In this document: piece by piece, positions 54,606-63,892 of the stretch
Layout of the letters: each line of letters opens with the position of its first letter
How positions within the stretch are numbered: position 1 is the stretch's first letter
Origin: Bradyrhizobium ontarionense
GTDB taxonomy: Bacteria > Pseudomonadota > Alphaproteobacteria > Rhizobiales > Xanthobacteraceae
Assembly: GCF_021088345.1 (NCBI RefSeq)
Contig: NZ_CP088156.1
Location: 1,240,001 to 1,304,000 of the forward strand
Length of the DNA: 64,000 nucleotides
Reading direction: 5' to 3'
Position numbers and translations under genes: made by a program
The notes under the pieces: model-generated
Databases searched by the model: none
What the model saw: the letters and a program-made list of their open reading frames with translations, nothing else
Told to the model about the DNA's origin: nothing

Positions 54606-56348
54606 CTATTCGGTGCCCTCCGAACGGTAGATCGCGATCGAGACCGGACGGCCCTGCGAGATGTTATAGCCGTCGATCCGCCTGGCGACGTTGTAGCGCA
54701 GGCCGATGGCCTCGGCCCGCTGCACGAAGGCGCGTTCGGTGCGCTGCTCGACCAGGGCGAAGCGGCATGTTCCCTGGCTGAGGAAATCCGCAGCACCCGA
54801 ACCATCGGTGAGCTGGGTCGAGGTGCCCGCCATGAAGACGAGACTCGGTTCGTGGAAGCCGGCCGCAGCCGCCTTTGGCCCGACGCAGACGACATTGCGC
54901 AGCGCGCGCGCAATCTCGGCGCTCGGGAACAGCGGCGTCAGCGCCGGCAGCACGGCGCCGTAGACCACGAAGGCAAGAAACATCGCCGCCACTGCGGCAT
55001 TCAGCAGCGAGCGCTCGGCACGGCTGTCGTCATAGAGCCACCACGCGAACAGGCCGAAGATCAGCGACGCCGCCACGAACGGCCAGGCCAGGAACACCGG
55101 CTGGTGCGTCACGATGATGGCTCCGATCACCGCAACGACCGAGGTGATGGCGGGAATCGCAAACCACCAGGCCGCACCGCGCTGCAGCCAGGACCGCGAC
55201 AGCACGCGCCGTTCCAGCGCGCCAACCGTGAGAATCGCGATCGCCGGATATAGCGGCAGCACGTAGTGCGGCAGCTTGGTCAGCGCGGCCTCGAACACGA
55301 TCCAGGACGGCACCAGCCACGCCAGCAGGAACTGCGCGCCCGGCTCGCGGCGCGCGCGCCACACGGCCGGGGCGGCCATCACGGCCAGCGGCGCGCCGGG
55401 CCAGAAGGTGACGAAGAACAACAGCAGATAGAGACCCGGCGGCGCGCCGTGGGACTCCTGCGCCCCGATCTTCGCGAGCATGTCGCCACCGACGGAATCG
55501 GCAAAGAAGGCATCGCCGGCGCGGAGGAAAATCAGCACGAACCAGGGCAGCACCAGCACCAGCATCCACATCAGGCCCCACAGGGGGCGCAGGCGCCACA
55601 GCCAGCTCGCACCGCGGTCCATGATCGCGAGGGATATGATCGCGAGCCCCGCAGGCATCAGGATCAGCGGGCCCTTGATCAGGATGCTGACGGCCAAGGC
55701 CGTCCAGAAGATCGCCGGCGGTCCCCACGGCGGATGTTCCGGATCCTCGCCGCGCTGCCAGGACAGATAGACGCGCGCCAGCGCGCCCATCGCCGCTACG
55801 ACCGTGAACAGCAGCATCGCGTCGGTCTTGGCGAGCCGCGCTTCGGCGCCGAGCAGCACCGAGCAGCACATCAGCAGCGCCGCGAATACCGCGCCGCGCC
55901 GCGTGACGAAGGCGAGTGCAGTCCAATAGGTCAGCAGCACCGCGCCGATCGCGCCGATCAGCGACGGAATGCGATAGACCCAGATGCGCAGCTGCGCGCG
56001 CGGCAGTCCGAGCGCGGACGCGGTCTCGACCGCAGCCGATTGCAACCAGTAGATGCCGGCCGGCTTCTTGTAGCGCACGTCGTCCTGGAAGCGGATGTCG
56101 ACGTAATCGCCGCTCTCGACCATCTGCTTGGTGGCCTGGGCGAAGCGCGCCTCGTCACGGTCAATGGCGGGAATCGTGAAGAAGCCCGGCAGGAACAAAA
56201 GCAGCCCGCACACCAGCAGGAATGCGACGGCCCTGGCGTGGCTGACGGTGACGGCATCGATCATCCGCACCAGCCGATTGCCCGGATTGACCAGGTTCTT
56301 CGGCTCGCGCGGCTCTCCAAAACGGGGGCGGGCATAGGTCTCGACCAT
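54606..56348 (-). CDS. ArnT-like family 39 glycosyltransferase
   Basis: Polyprenyl-phosphate-sugar-dependent transferase acting on the periplasmic side of the inner membrane. It has 580 residues. The GT39/83 signature IPAIDRDEARFAQATKQMVE is in the first periplasmic loop with the catalytic acids, followed by KKPAGIYWLQSAAVETASAL. About 11 or 12 membrane helices and a C-terminal periplasmic domain follow. The ATG at 56348 (MVETYARPRFGEP) was preferred to one 12 codons earlier. First gene of the set GT39-PAP2-GT2-LAB_N. Confidence 0.9.
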   Translation of the reverse strand: MVETYARPRFGEPREPKNLVNPGNRLVRMIDAVTVSHARAVAFLLVCGLLLFLPGFFTIPAIDRDEARFAQATKQMVESGDYVDIRFQDDVRYKKPAGIYWLQSAAVETASALGLPRAQLRIWVYRIPSLIGAIGAVLLTYWTALAFVTRRGAVFAALLMCCSVLLGAEARLAKTDAMLLFTVVAAMGALARVYLSWQRGEDPEHPPWGPPAIFWTALAVSILIKGPLILMPAGLAIISLAIMDRGASWLWRLRPLWGLMWMLVLVLPWFVLIFLRAGDAFFADSVGGDMLAKIGAQESHGAPPGLYLLLFFVTFWPGAPLAVMAAPAVWRARREPGAQFLLAWLVPSWIVFEAALTKLPHYVLPLYPAIAILTVGALERRVLSRSWLQRGAAWWFAIPAITSVVAVIGAIIVTHQPVFLAWPFVAASLIFGLFAWWLYDDSRAERSLLNAAVAAMFLAFVVYGAVLPALTPLFPSAEIARALRNVVCVGPKAAAAGFHEPSLVFMAGTSTQLTDGSGAADFLSQGTCRFALVEQRTERAFVQRAEAIGLRYNVARRIDGYNISQGRPVSIAIYRSEGTE

Positions 56349-56399
56349 GGGGTTCCGAATACGCTGAAACCGCCATGTCGACAACCGCTTAGCGAACGG

Positions 56400-58667
56400 T
56401 CACTGGATTCTGACCACAACTGTGTCCGCTGCGCCCGTGGCATCGATCACGGTGAGGCGGGCAAAGCCCGGCCCGGGCGGATCGATCAGCCGCTGGCGCC
56501 GGCTGTCGATCTCGCCGACAGGCAATCCGTTGACCAGCATGGTGAGCGGCAGCACGCCGCCCGACACTTTCACCGGCATCGCGGCAGCCTCGAGGCCAGC
56601 CGCGCGATCGACGTCGATGTGAGACCCGTTCAGGGGAAACTGGATGTGCGGCGCCTGCTCCGCGCCCGTCCGCACCAACTCACCGAGTGGACGGAACCGG
56701 CGCAACGGCAACGGCAACTTTGAATTGCTGGCGACCAGCGCCCCTTTGGGCGGCTTCGGCAGCGCCGCCGGCAGCTTGCCGCCGCGGGCGAATGCGTCGA
56801 ACAGGATCGGCGCGGCCGCGACACGCCCAATCAGGCCCGGCACGGGTGCGCCGTCGGGGCGGCCGACCCAGACGCCGATCGTCACCCGGCCGTCGAAGCC
56901 GACCGACCAGGCGTCGCGATAGCCGTAGCTGGTGCCGGTCTTGAACGCGATCCGGTTGCGCGCCGCGTTTTCGGGCGGCGGCGTGCCCAGCAGCACGTTG
57001 CCGACCTGCCAGGCGGCCGCGGAATCCATCAGCCGCATCGGCTCGCGTGCTTCTTCCTGCGCGCCGTCACCGGCCATGATCTCACGCAAGCGCCTCGTGG
57101 TGCCGAGCCGCGGAAAGCCGGCATAGAGCTGCGCGAGGTCCTGTAAGGTCACGCCGACGCCGCCGAGCCCCATGGCGAGACCCGGCGCCTCGTCCTTCGG
57201 CAGCACCAGATTGGCGCCGGCCTGCTTCAGCCGCGACGACAGCCGGCTGGCGCCGACGCGATCCAGCAGCACGATCGCCGGCACGTTCAGCGACAACTGC
57301 AGCGCCTTGCGCACCGGCACCGTGCCCTGGAACGTCATGTCGAAATTCTCCGGCGCGTAGGAGCCGAATCGCACCGGGCGGTCCTCGATCAGGCTCTCCG
57401 GATGCACGAAGCCATCCTCGAAGGCGAGGCCATAGATGAACGGCTTCAGCGTCGAGCCCGGCGAGCGCACGGCGCGGGTCATGTCGACCTGCCCGGCCCG
57501 CCTCTCGTCGAAATAATCCGCCGAGCCGACATGGGCGAGCACGTCGCCGCTGTCATTGTCGACGACGATGATGCCGACCGAGATGTTCGGACCCAACGCG
57601 ATGGCACGATCGCGCGCCAGCGGCTCCAGTACTTTCTGCAGGGTGGCGTCGAGCGTGAGCTGGATGACCGGCTGATCTTTCACCAGCGAGGTGGCCTGGT
57701 CGGCGGCATGCGGCGCCAGGATCGGCATCGGCTTGCGCAGCGCCGGCACGGCTTGGGCTTTGGCCTGCGCGGCGTCATCGGCCGAGATCACGTTCTCCGA
57801 CACCATGCGATCGAGCACACGGTCGCGGCCCCGGCGCGCGGCTTCGGGGTGGCGGTCGAGCCGGCGCGTTTCAGGCGATTGCGGCAGCGCCACCAGCAAC
57901 GCGGCCTCGGCCAGCGACAGCCGTTTCGGCTCCTTGCCGAAATAGGCGATCGAGGCTGAGCGGATGCCTTCGAGATTGCCGCCGTAGGGCGCGAGCGTGA
58001 GATACAGATCGAGGATCTCGTCCTTGCTCATGCGACGCTCGAGCTCGATCGCGCGTACGATCTGGCGCAGCTTGGCCTGCAGCGAGCGCTGGGCTCGCGG
58101 CTCGAGCAGGCGCGCCAGCTGCATCGTGATGGTCGAGCCGCCCGACACGATGTGGCCGTGCGCGCCGAGCTGGACGGCGGCCCGCGCCAGCGCGCGCGGA
58201 TCGACGCCGTGATGGTCGTAAAAGCGCTGGTCCTCATAGGCCAGCAGCAGCTTCAGATAGGTCGGATCGACGTCCTTGTTCGCATGGACCGGCAGCCGCC
58301 AGCGCCCGTCGGCCATCGCATAGGCGCGCAACAGCTTGCCGTGGCGGTCGACCACCGTGGTCGAGACCGCCTTGGCCTGTTGCAGCGGCAACGGGCCGAG
58401 CGAGATGGTCCAGGCGGTGAGGGCGGTCGCCAGGAAGACGATCATAAGGAGCGCAATCGCAGCTACACGTTTTGCGACGCGCCCTCTCCTCTCGTCATGC
58501 CCGGGCTTGTCCCGGGCATCCACGTCGTCCTCGCGTGCGGCCGTGGATGGCCGGGCCTTCGCCGCGCCGAAGCGGCTTCGGCCGCGCAGGCGGGTCAAGC
58601 CCGGCCATGACGACGGAGTTTGTGACTCCGTCATGCGTCCATTACCGCTCGTCTCACCCTCGCTCAT
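56400..58667 (-). CDS. pbpC: Penicillin-binding protein 1C (PbpC), bifunctional transglycosylase/transpeptidase
   Basis: Class A PBP of 755 residues. A TM anchor is at about 67-88. The GT51 transglycosylase domain has catalytic Glu145 in AYEDQRFYDHHGVDPRALAR and GGSTITMQLARLL. The transpeptidase has STLK (405-408), SLN (459-461) and KTGTS (576-580). A C-terminal PBP1C-type beta domain follows (from about 660). Residues about 19-59 (SSWPGLTRLRG to GHDE) are the translation of the dispersed repeat at 58493-58612, and no usable start lies between it and the TM helix. The ATG overlaps the stop of the alpha-2-macroglobulin gene (ATGA). Confidence 0.94.
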   Translation of the reverse strand: MSEGETSGNGRMTESQTPSSWPGLTRLRGRSRFGAAKARPSTAAREDDVDARDKPGHDERRGRVAKRVAAIALLMIVFLATALTAWTISLGPLPLQQAKAVSTTVVDRHGKLLRAYAMADGRWRLPVHANKDVDPTYLKLLLAYEDQRFYDHHGVDPRALARAAVQLGAHGHIVSGGSTITMQLARLLEPRAQRSLQAKLRQIVRAIELERRMSKDEILDLYLTLAPYGGNLEGIRSASIAYFGKEPKRLSLAEAALLVALPQSPETRRLDRHPEAARRGRDRVLDRMVSENVISADDAAQAKAQAVPALRKPMPILAPHAADQATSLVKDQPVIQLTLDATLQKVLEPLARDRAIALGPNISVGIIVVDNDSGDVLAHVGSADYFDERRAGQVDMTRAVRSPGSTLKPFIYGLAFEDGFVHPESLIEDRPVRFGSYAPENFDMTFQGTVPVRKALQLSLNVPAIVLLDRVGASRLSSRLKQAGANLVLPKDEAPGLAMGLGGVGVTLQDLAQLYAGFPRLGTTRRLREIMAGDGAQEEAREPMRLMDSAAAWQVGNVLLGTPPPENAARNRIAFKTGTSYGYRDAWSVGFDGRVTIGVWVGRPDGAPVPGLIGRVAAAPILFDAFARGGKLPAALPKPPKGALVASNSKLPLPLRRFRPLGELVRTGAEQAPHIQFPLNGSHIDVDRAAGLEAAAMPVKVSGGVLPLTMLVNGLPVGEIDSRRQRLIDPPGPGFARLTVIDATGAADTVVVRIQ
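58493..58612. repeat. Dispersed palindromic element inside the pbpC coding region
   Basis: The ends CGTCATGCCCGGGCTTG and CAAGCCCGGCCATGACG are reverse complements with one mismatch. Inner segments CATCCACG and CGTGGATGG also pair. It is 120 bp long (40 codons), in frame and without stops in the pbpC frame. It resembles the intergenic elements elsewhere in the window in design but differs in sequence. Confidence 0.75.
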
Positions 58668-61600
58668 TTCGCCGCGCGGACCTCCACCGAGCCGGTGCCG
58701 GTGCGGCCGTAGCGCGAGGGATTATACATGTCCTCGACATAGGCCTGCGGCAGCACGTATTTGCCGGGCGACACCGCGCGCACGACATAGGCGACCGTGA
58801 ACACCGCCTTGGAATCCGCGGCACGGTCTAGTGCGGCCGTGAAGCGGTCATCGCGGAATTCGGTATTGACCGGCTCCTGGCCGTCCTCGATCCAGTCCAA
58901 GGTGCCGCTGTCGCCCGATGACACCAGATGCGGATTGTCGATCTCGAGCCCCGCAGGCAGATAGTCCGACACCATGATGTGGCCGTACTCCGGCTTGGCC
59001 TCGGTGACCTTCAGCACCACGGCGAAACGGTCGTTCTGCTTCGCAGTCTTGATGTCGGCCGGCTTGCCGTCGAGCGTGTAGTAGCTGCGCTCGATCTTGA
59101 AGCCGTTGGACGCCGCCGGCTCCGGCGTCAGCGGCGAGCCGGACACCGAGACCACCGCCTGCACCGGGGCATCGCCGGTGTTGGTGATCTTGAGCGGCTG
59201 GCCCGAAAGCTCCGCAGCCTTGTAGCTGCGGTACAGCGCGGTCTTCACGGATTGGCCGTTGACGTCGATCGTCAAGGTCTCCTTGGCGAGCGCGCGCGCC
59301 GCCAGCACCATCCACGCATTCTCCTGCGTGGATGTATACGGCGTCAGCCCGCGTGCGGCCTCGACGCGCGCCACCGCCTGCGTCAAGGTCGCCCGCGGCG
59401 CGTTGCCCTCGCCCGCCAGCGACACCAACGCCGCCGCGTCACGCAGGTCGGAGCCGTAGTCGGTGCGGCCGAACACCAGCACCGGTTTTGGCGCGAGGCT
59501 GTCGGCCGCCGCCGCATAGACCCGTTCGGCGCGGGCGCGGTCGCCGACCAGCGCCAGCGCCGCGGCGAGCTGCGCCTTGGCGATCGGCGTGGCGAGGTTG
59601 CCGAGCTTGGTGTCGGCGAGATAGCGCAGATCGCCGATCGGCGCCGCGCCATTACGCGCCAGCACGTAGAGGCCGTAGGCGAGATCGCGGCCGCCGGTCT
59701 TCTCCGGCTCGGCGGCATTGACCACCGAGTTCCTGACGCGGTCGAGTGCACTCTTGAACAGCACGTCCGGCACCGCAAAGCCCTTCTCGCGGGCGCGGGT
59801 CAGGAAGTCCGTGACATAGGCATCGAGCCAGGGATCCTCGCCGCCGGCCGACCACAGCCCGAACGAGCCGTTCGAGCCCTGCCGCGCCAGCAACCGGTCG
59901 ATGGAGTCGCGGATGCGCTGGTCGACCTCGGTATCCATCGCCAGATGCGCGCCGGCCGCGAGTTCGTTGACGTAGAGCAACGGCATGGCGCGGCTCGTGA
60001 TCTGCTCCGAGCAGCCATAGGGATAGCGGTCGAGCGCCTTCAGGATGGTCGCCGCATCGAGCGCGGTCGACAGCCCCGCCGACAGCGACACCGTGCCGGT
60101 GCCGGCCACGAGATCGGAGAACATGTCCGACGTCAGCGTCAGGCTTTCGCCCTTCGCCAGCGTCCGGATCGAGCGCCGCGCCAGCACTTGCGTGGCCGGC
60201 TTGACGTCGAGCTGATAGTGCCGCGCCAGCGTCACTCCGTTCGGGCCCTTGATGTCGACATCGAGCTGCGCCGTGCCGGTGCCGCTCGCCTCCAGCGGCA
60301 GGGTCGACGACGCCCGCTGCTTGGCTGCGAGCTTCATCGTCACGGACGCATTGCCGGACACCTTGACCGGGTCGCTGGCCTTGACGCTGACGACATAGTC
60401 GCCGGGCGCGCCCTCGACGTTGTCGACGTCGAACGACAGCGTGCCGCGATCGCCTGATAGCAGGAAGCGCGGCAGGGTCGCCGTCAGCACCACCGGATCG
60501 CGCACGGTGACGTCGATATTGGCGCGGCCGAGCTTGGTGGCGCTCCACGCCACCGCCATCACCCGCGCTGTCCCTGCAAACTCCGGAATGTCGAACGCGA
60601 CCTCCGCCGTGCCGTCCGGACCGACGGTGACGATGCCGGAATACAGCGCGAGCGGCTTCTGGGTCGGCGGCGAGCCCTGCAGCTCGGCGCCGCCGCTATC
60701 GCCGCCGGAGCGGATCTGGCCGCGCGAGCCCTGCATGCCGTCGATCAGCTGGCCGTAGAGATCGCGGATCTCCGCGGAGAGCTGGCGCTGGCCGAGATAA
60801 TAGTCGTCCGGCGCCGGCGGCTTGTAGTTGGTGAGATTGAGAATGCCGACATCCACCGCCGCGATCACGATCTTGGCGTCTTCGCCGGGATTGAGTCCGC
60901 CGATCTTGACCGGGATCTTCAGTGCCGAGCCCGGACGCACCAGCGCCGGTGGCGTCAGCGCGACATTAAGCGTGCGAGCGGACTTGTCGATGCCGAACCA
61001 GGCGACGCCGAGCGCGCGGCCGGGCATGCGCTGCGCGGCGGCATCGAGCGGACGGCGCAAGGTGGTGACGACATAGGCGCCGGTGCCCCAGTCCTTGCCG
61101 ACCGCCAGCCTGACCTGGTTGGTGCCTTCCTTGACCTCCGTGGTCTGCGTCGTCAGCAGCCGGTCGCCGAGCACGTTGACGGTGAGCTTGCCGGCGGTGC
61201 GCGCATTGACCGTCACCACCATGGTGTCGCCCGACTGATATTGCGGCTTGTCGAGCGATGTCTCCAAGAGGTCCGGCGTATCGGCGCTACCGTCGGTGTA
61301 CCAGCCGACATCGAACTGCAACGACGTCACCGGACCGTCGGCATCCGCCGACTTCACGTCGAGCCGGTAGCGCCCGGCTTCCGGCTGGAAGCTCAGCCGC
61401 GCCGGCTTGCTGGCCGCGATCGTGACGTCGCCATCACCGACGCGGCGTGTCGACTTCACCGGCTCATATTCCCAATAGGAATTCTGCCGGTACCACTGAT
61501 AGCGCGACTCGATCTTGAGGAGTTCATAGCGCAGCCCATTGCGCGCTAGCGTCTTGCCTTCCGGCGAGACGAACACGATGTCGAACTCGGCCTTGTCGCC

Positions 61601-63892
61601 CTCGCCGACGCTTCTGCCGGAGAACGACGGCTTGATGCCGATCTGCGCCACGCTGGGCGCCACGGGGAGCACCAGCTTGCGCTCGACGGCACGGCCGCCG
61701 GTCTCGGCCAGGCGCACGAAGATCTGCGCCTCCTGCGGGCGGGTCGAGGATGGCGGCTTGGCGAGACTCACGGGGAAGGTCGCGGCGCCCTTGTCGTCGG
61801 TCTCGGGCATGCCCTCGATCGGGGTGCGCTCGTTGGAGGCGCTCTCGGCGTCGGCGACGCCGAACTGATAGCCCGGGAAGCCCGGCCGCTCGGACGCCGT
61901 GGTGACCAGCAGGTCGCCTTCGAGCTGCAGGCCGGAGGCCGGCGCGCCATAGAGGAAATGGCCGTCGACCTTCACCTCCACTGGAGTCTCAGCTTTGATC
62001 TGCTTGTCCTTGGAACTCAGGTCGAATTCCAGCCGCTCGGGAACGTAGTCCTCGACCATGAAGGTGGTCTCGCCGACCGCCGCCCCCTTCGGGTCGGTGA
62101 AGGCGCGCACGCGGTAGGTCCCGGTCGGGACCGCCGAATTCAGCGCCACGCTCAACGAACGCCCGCCGCCGCCCTGGTCCGGCAGCACGGCACGGCGGAA
62201 CTCGACTCCGTCGGGGCGCTCGACGACGAGCGTCAGCGGCGTGCCGGTCATGGCGTTGCCCTTGCCGTCGCGCAGCAGCGCGGTGAGATAGACTGTCTCG
62301 CTCGAGCGGTAGACGCCGCGCTCCGAATAGACGAAAGCGTCCGGCCCGGCCGGCGCCTCGCGGCCGGCGACGCCGCGGTCCGACAGGTCGAACGCCGTCG
62401 TCTTCAGGCTGAGGAAGGCGTAGTCGGTCTTCTCGCCGGACACCGTCAGCATGGCCGGCGACAAGCCGCCCTCGCCGCGCGCGAGCCCCGTCTCGAACAG
62501 CGCGTGCCCGGCCTCGTCGGTCTTGCGTGTCGCCAGGATCTCGTTGTTGCGCGCCACCAGCCGGACCTCGGCGCGCGCCACCGGATCGGTGGACGCGAGC
62601 GAATTGACGAACACATGGATGCCGTCATTGCCGGAGAACGCAGCGACGCCGAGATCGGAGACGATGAACCATTGCGTGGCGAGCTGGCCGCTGTCCTCGT
62701 CGCTGCCGCTGGTCGGTCCCTTGGGCGCCGCCGTCATCACGTAGACGCCGGGCTGCATGTCGCTGAGCGCCTGGTCGACCGGGAATGCGGTGGTGACGTC
62801 CTGGTTCAGGGTCATCGCGGTCGACAGCTCGCCGGTCCAGACCTTCATGCCGCGCTCGTTGCCGAGATCGCTGAGCTGGTAGCTCGACAGCGGCCGCTGG
62901 AAGTCGCTCTCGATGACCGTGTTGATCAGGTTGCGGTCGCCGATCCGGAACACATTGATGTTGACCGCGGGCGTATTGACGCTGACCAGCGGAATGCCCT
63001 TCTGCCCGGTGCGCGGCAGCACATAGGCCTTGCCGGTGAAGCGCACGAACGGCTTGCGGTCGCGGACATAGATGTTGAACTCGGCCGATTTCGGCAGCGT
63101 CTCCTTGACCCCTGACGGCAGGCCGGCGCGCAAATTGATGTTGTAGCGCTCGCCGTGCTTGAGGCCCTCGACGCAGAGCTGCTTGTCCTCCGACGTCAGC
63201 GCCGGCTTGTCGGTGCCGGCCTGCGCCACGAACGGCGCGAAGTCGGTACGCTTGGCGAGATCCTCGGAGAACTGGAAGCAGGCGCGCGGGCTCGCGGAGT
63301 CGGAATCGACGGTGTAGTCGAGCAGCTTGAAGCCATGCTCGTCGCGCATCCGTTCATATTGCCCACGGACGTCGGCGACCTCGCGCAGGTCGAGCGACAT
63401 CCTGAGCGTATCGAGCGCCGGGCGCCACAGCTTGCGCTCGGCCATGGTCTTGCCCAGCAGGGCCAGCGCTTCGGCCTCCTCGCCGGCATTGCCGGCGCGC
63501 TGGTAGGCGATGTAGGCCGCGGTCGAGGCCCGCTCCAGCAGGAAGGTCTGCTCCGAGGCATTGAACGGCCTGATCTGGGTGAGCACGGTGCGCGCCAGCC
63601 GCAGCCAGTTGCCGGAATCATCGGGCGCCGCGGTCGCGATCTGCCCCAGGATCTGCAGGCCGGTGCGCATGTCGTTGCGACGGAGCGCCGCATCGGCATC
63701 GGTGCGCAAGGTCGCGAGCGGCTTGTTGACCGCTCCCGCTTCGGTCTTGATCTGTGCCTCCAGCTTGATCGCGGCGTCAGCCAGGTCGTCGCGCTTGAAC
63801 GCCTTGTCGGCGGCATGCGCCGAACCGGCGGAGGAGACGAGGCCGAGCGCCATGATGGCGCAGATGGTGGCGGCGCGAACCAGACCGATCAT
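58664..63892 (-). CDS. Bacterial alpha-2-macroglobulin family protein
   Basis: Large periplasmic protease-trapping protein thought to protect the cell when the peptidoglycan or outer membrane is breached. It has 1742 residues. The signal peptide ends at GSAHA, before ADKAFKRDDLADAAIK. There are several MG domains, with a typical VYSERGVYRSSETVYLTALL in the first third and FGIDKSARTLNVALTPPALV later. The thioester motif CSEQ is at 1294-1297 in DRYPYGCSEQITSRAMPL, so this is the thioester-bearing (YfhM/ECAM-like) type. Coupled to pbpC by a 4-bp overlap; the A2M-PBP1C pair is widely conserved and thought to act together in envelope repair. Confidence 0.95.
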   Translation of the reverse strand: MIGLVRAATICAIMALGLVSSAGSAHAADKAFKRDDLADAAIKLEAQIKTEAGAVNKPLATLRTDADAALRRNDMRTGLQILGQIATAAPDDSGNWLRLARTVLTQIRPFNASEQTFLLERASTAAYIAYQRAGNAGEEAEALALLGKTMAERKLWRPALDTLRMSLDLREVADVRGQYERMRDEHGFKLLDYTVDSDSASPRACFQFSEDLAKRTDFAPFVAQAGTDKPALTSEDKQLCVEGLKHGERYNINLRAGLPSGVKETLPKSAEFNIYVRDRKPFVRFTGKAYVLPRTGQKGIPLVSVNTPAVNINVFRIGDRNLINTVIESDFQRPLSSYQLSDLGNERGMKVWTGELSTAMTLNQDVTTAFPVDQALSDMQPGVYVMTAAPKGPTSGSDEDSGQLATQWFIVSDLGVAAFSGNDGIHVFVNSLASTDPVARAEVRLVARNNEILATRKTDEAGHALFETGLARGEGGLSPAMLTVSGEKTDYAFLSLKTTAFDLSDRGVAGREAPAGPDAFVYSERGVYRSSETVYLTALLRDGKGNAMTGTPLTLVVERPDGVEFRRAVLPDQGGGGRSLSVALNSAVPTGTYRVRAFTDPKGAAVGETTFMVEDYVPERLEFDLSSKDKQIKAETPVEVKVDGHFLYGAPASGLQLEGDLLVTTASERPGFPGYQFGVADAESASNERTPIEGMPETDDKGAATFPVSLAKPPSSTRPQEAQIFVRLAETGGRAVERKLVLPVAPSVAQIGIKPSFSGRSVGEGDKAEFDIVFVSPEGKTLARNGLRYELLKIESRYQWYRQNSYWEYEPVKSTRRVGDGDVTIAASKPARLSFQPEAGRYRLDVKSADADGPVTSLQFDVGWYTDGSADTPDLLETSLDKPQYQSGDTMVVTVNARTAGKLTVNVLGDRLLTTQTTEVKEGTNQVRLAVGKDWGTGAYVVTTLRRPLDAAAQRMPGRALGVAWFGIDKSARTLNVALTPPALVRPGSALKIPVKIGGLNPGEDAKIVIAAVDVGILNLTNYKPPAPDDYYLGQRQLSAEIRDLYGQLIDGMQGSRGQIRSGGDSGGAELQGSPPTQKPLALYSGIVTVGPDGTAEVAFDIPEFAGTARVMAVAWSATKLGRANIDVTVRDPVVLTATLPRFLLSGDRGTLSFDVDNVEGAPGDYVVSVKASDPVKVSGNASVTMKLAAKQRASSTLPLEASGTGTAQLDVDIKGPNGVTLARHYQLDVKPATQVLARRSIRTLAKGESLTLTSDMFSDLVAGTGTVSLSAGLSTALDAATILKALDRYPYGCSEQITSRAMPLLYVNELAAGAHLAMDTEVDQRIRDSIDRLLARQGSNGSFGLWSAGGEDPWLDAYVTDFLTRAREKGFAVPDVLFKSALDRVRNSVVNAAEPEKTGGRDLAYGLYVLARNGAAPIGDLRYLADTKLGNLATPIAKAQLAAALALVGDRARAERVYAAAADSLAPKPVLVFGRTDYGSDLRDAAALVSLAGEGNAPRATLTQAVARVEAARGLTPYTSTQENAWMVLAARALAKETLTIDVNGQSVKTALYRSYKAAELSGQPLKITNTGDAPVQAVVSVSGSPLTPEPAASNGFKIERSYYTLDGKPADIKTAKQNDRFAVVLKVTEAKPEYGHIMVSDYLPAGLEIDNPHLVSSGDSGTLDWIEDGQEPVNTEFRDDRFTAALDRAADSKAVFTVAYVVRAVSPGKYVLPQAYVEDMYNPSRYGRTGTGSVEVRAAK

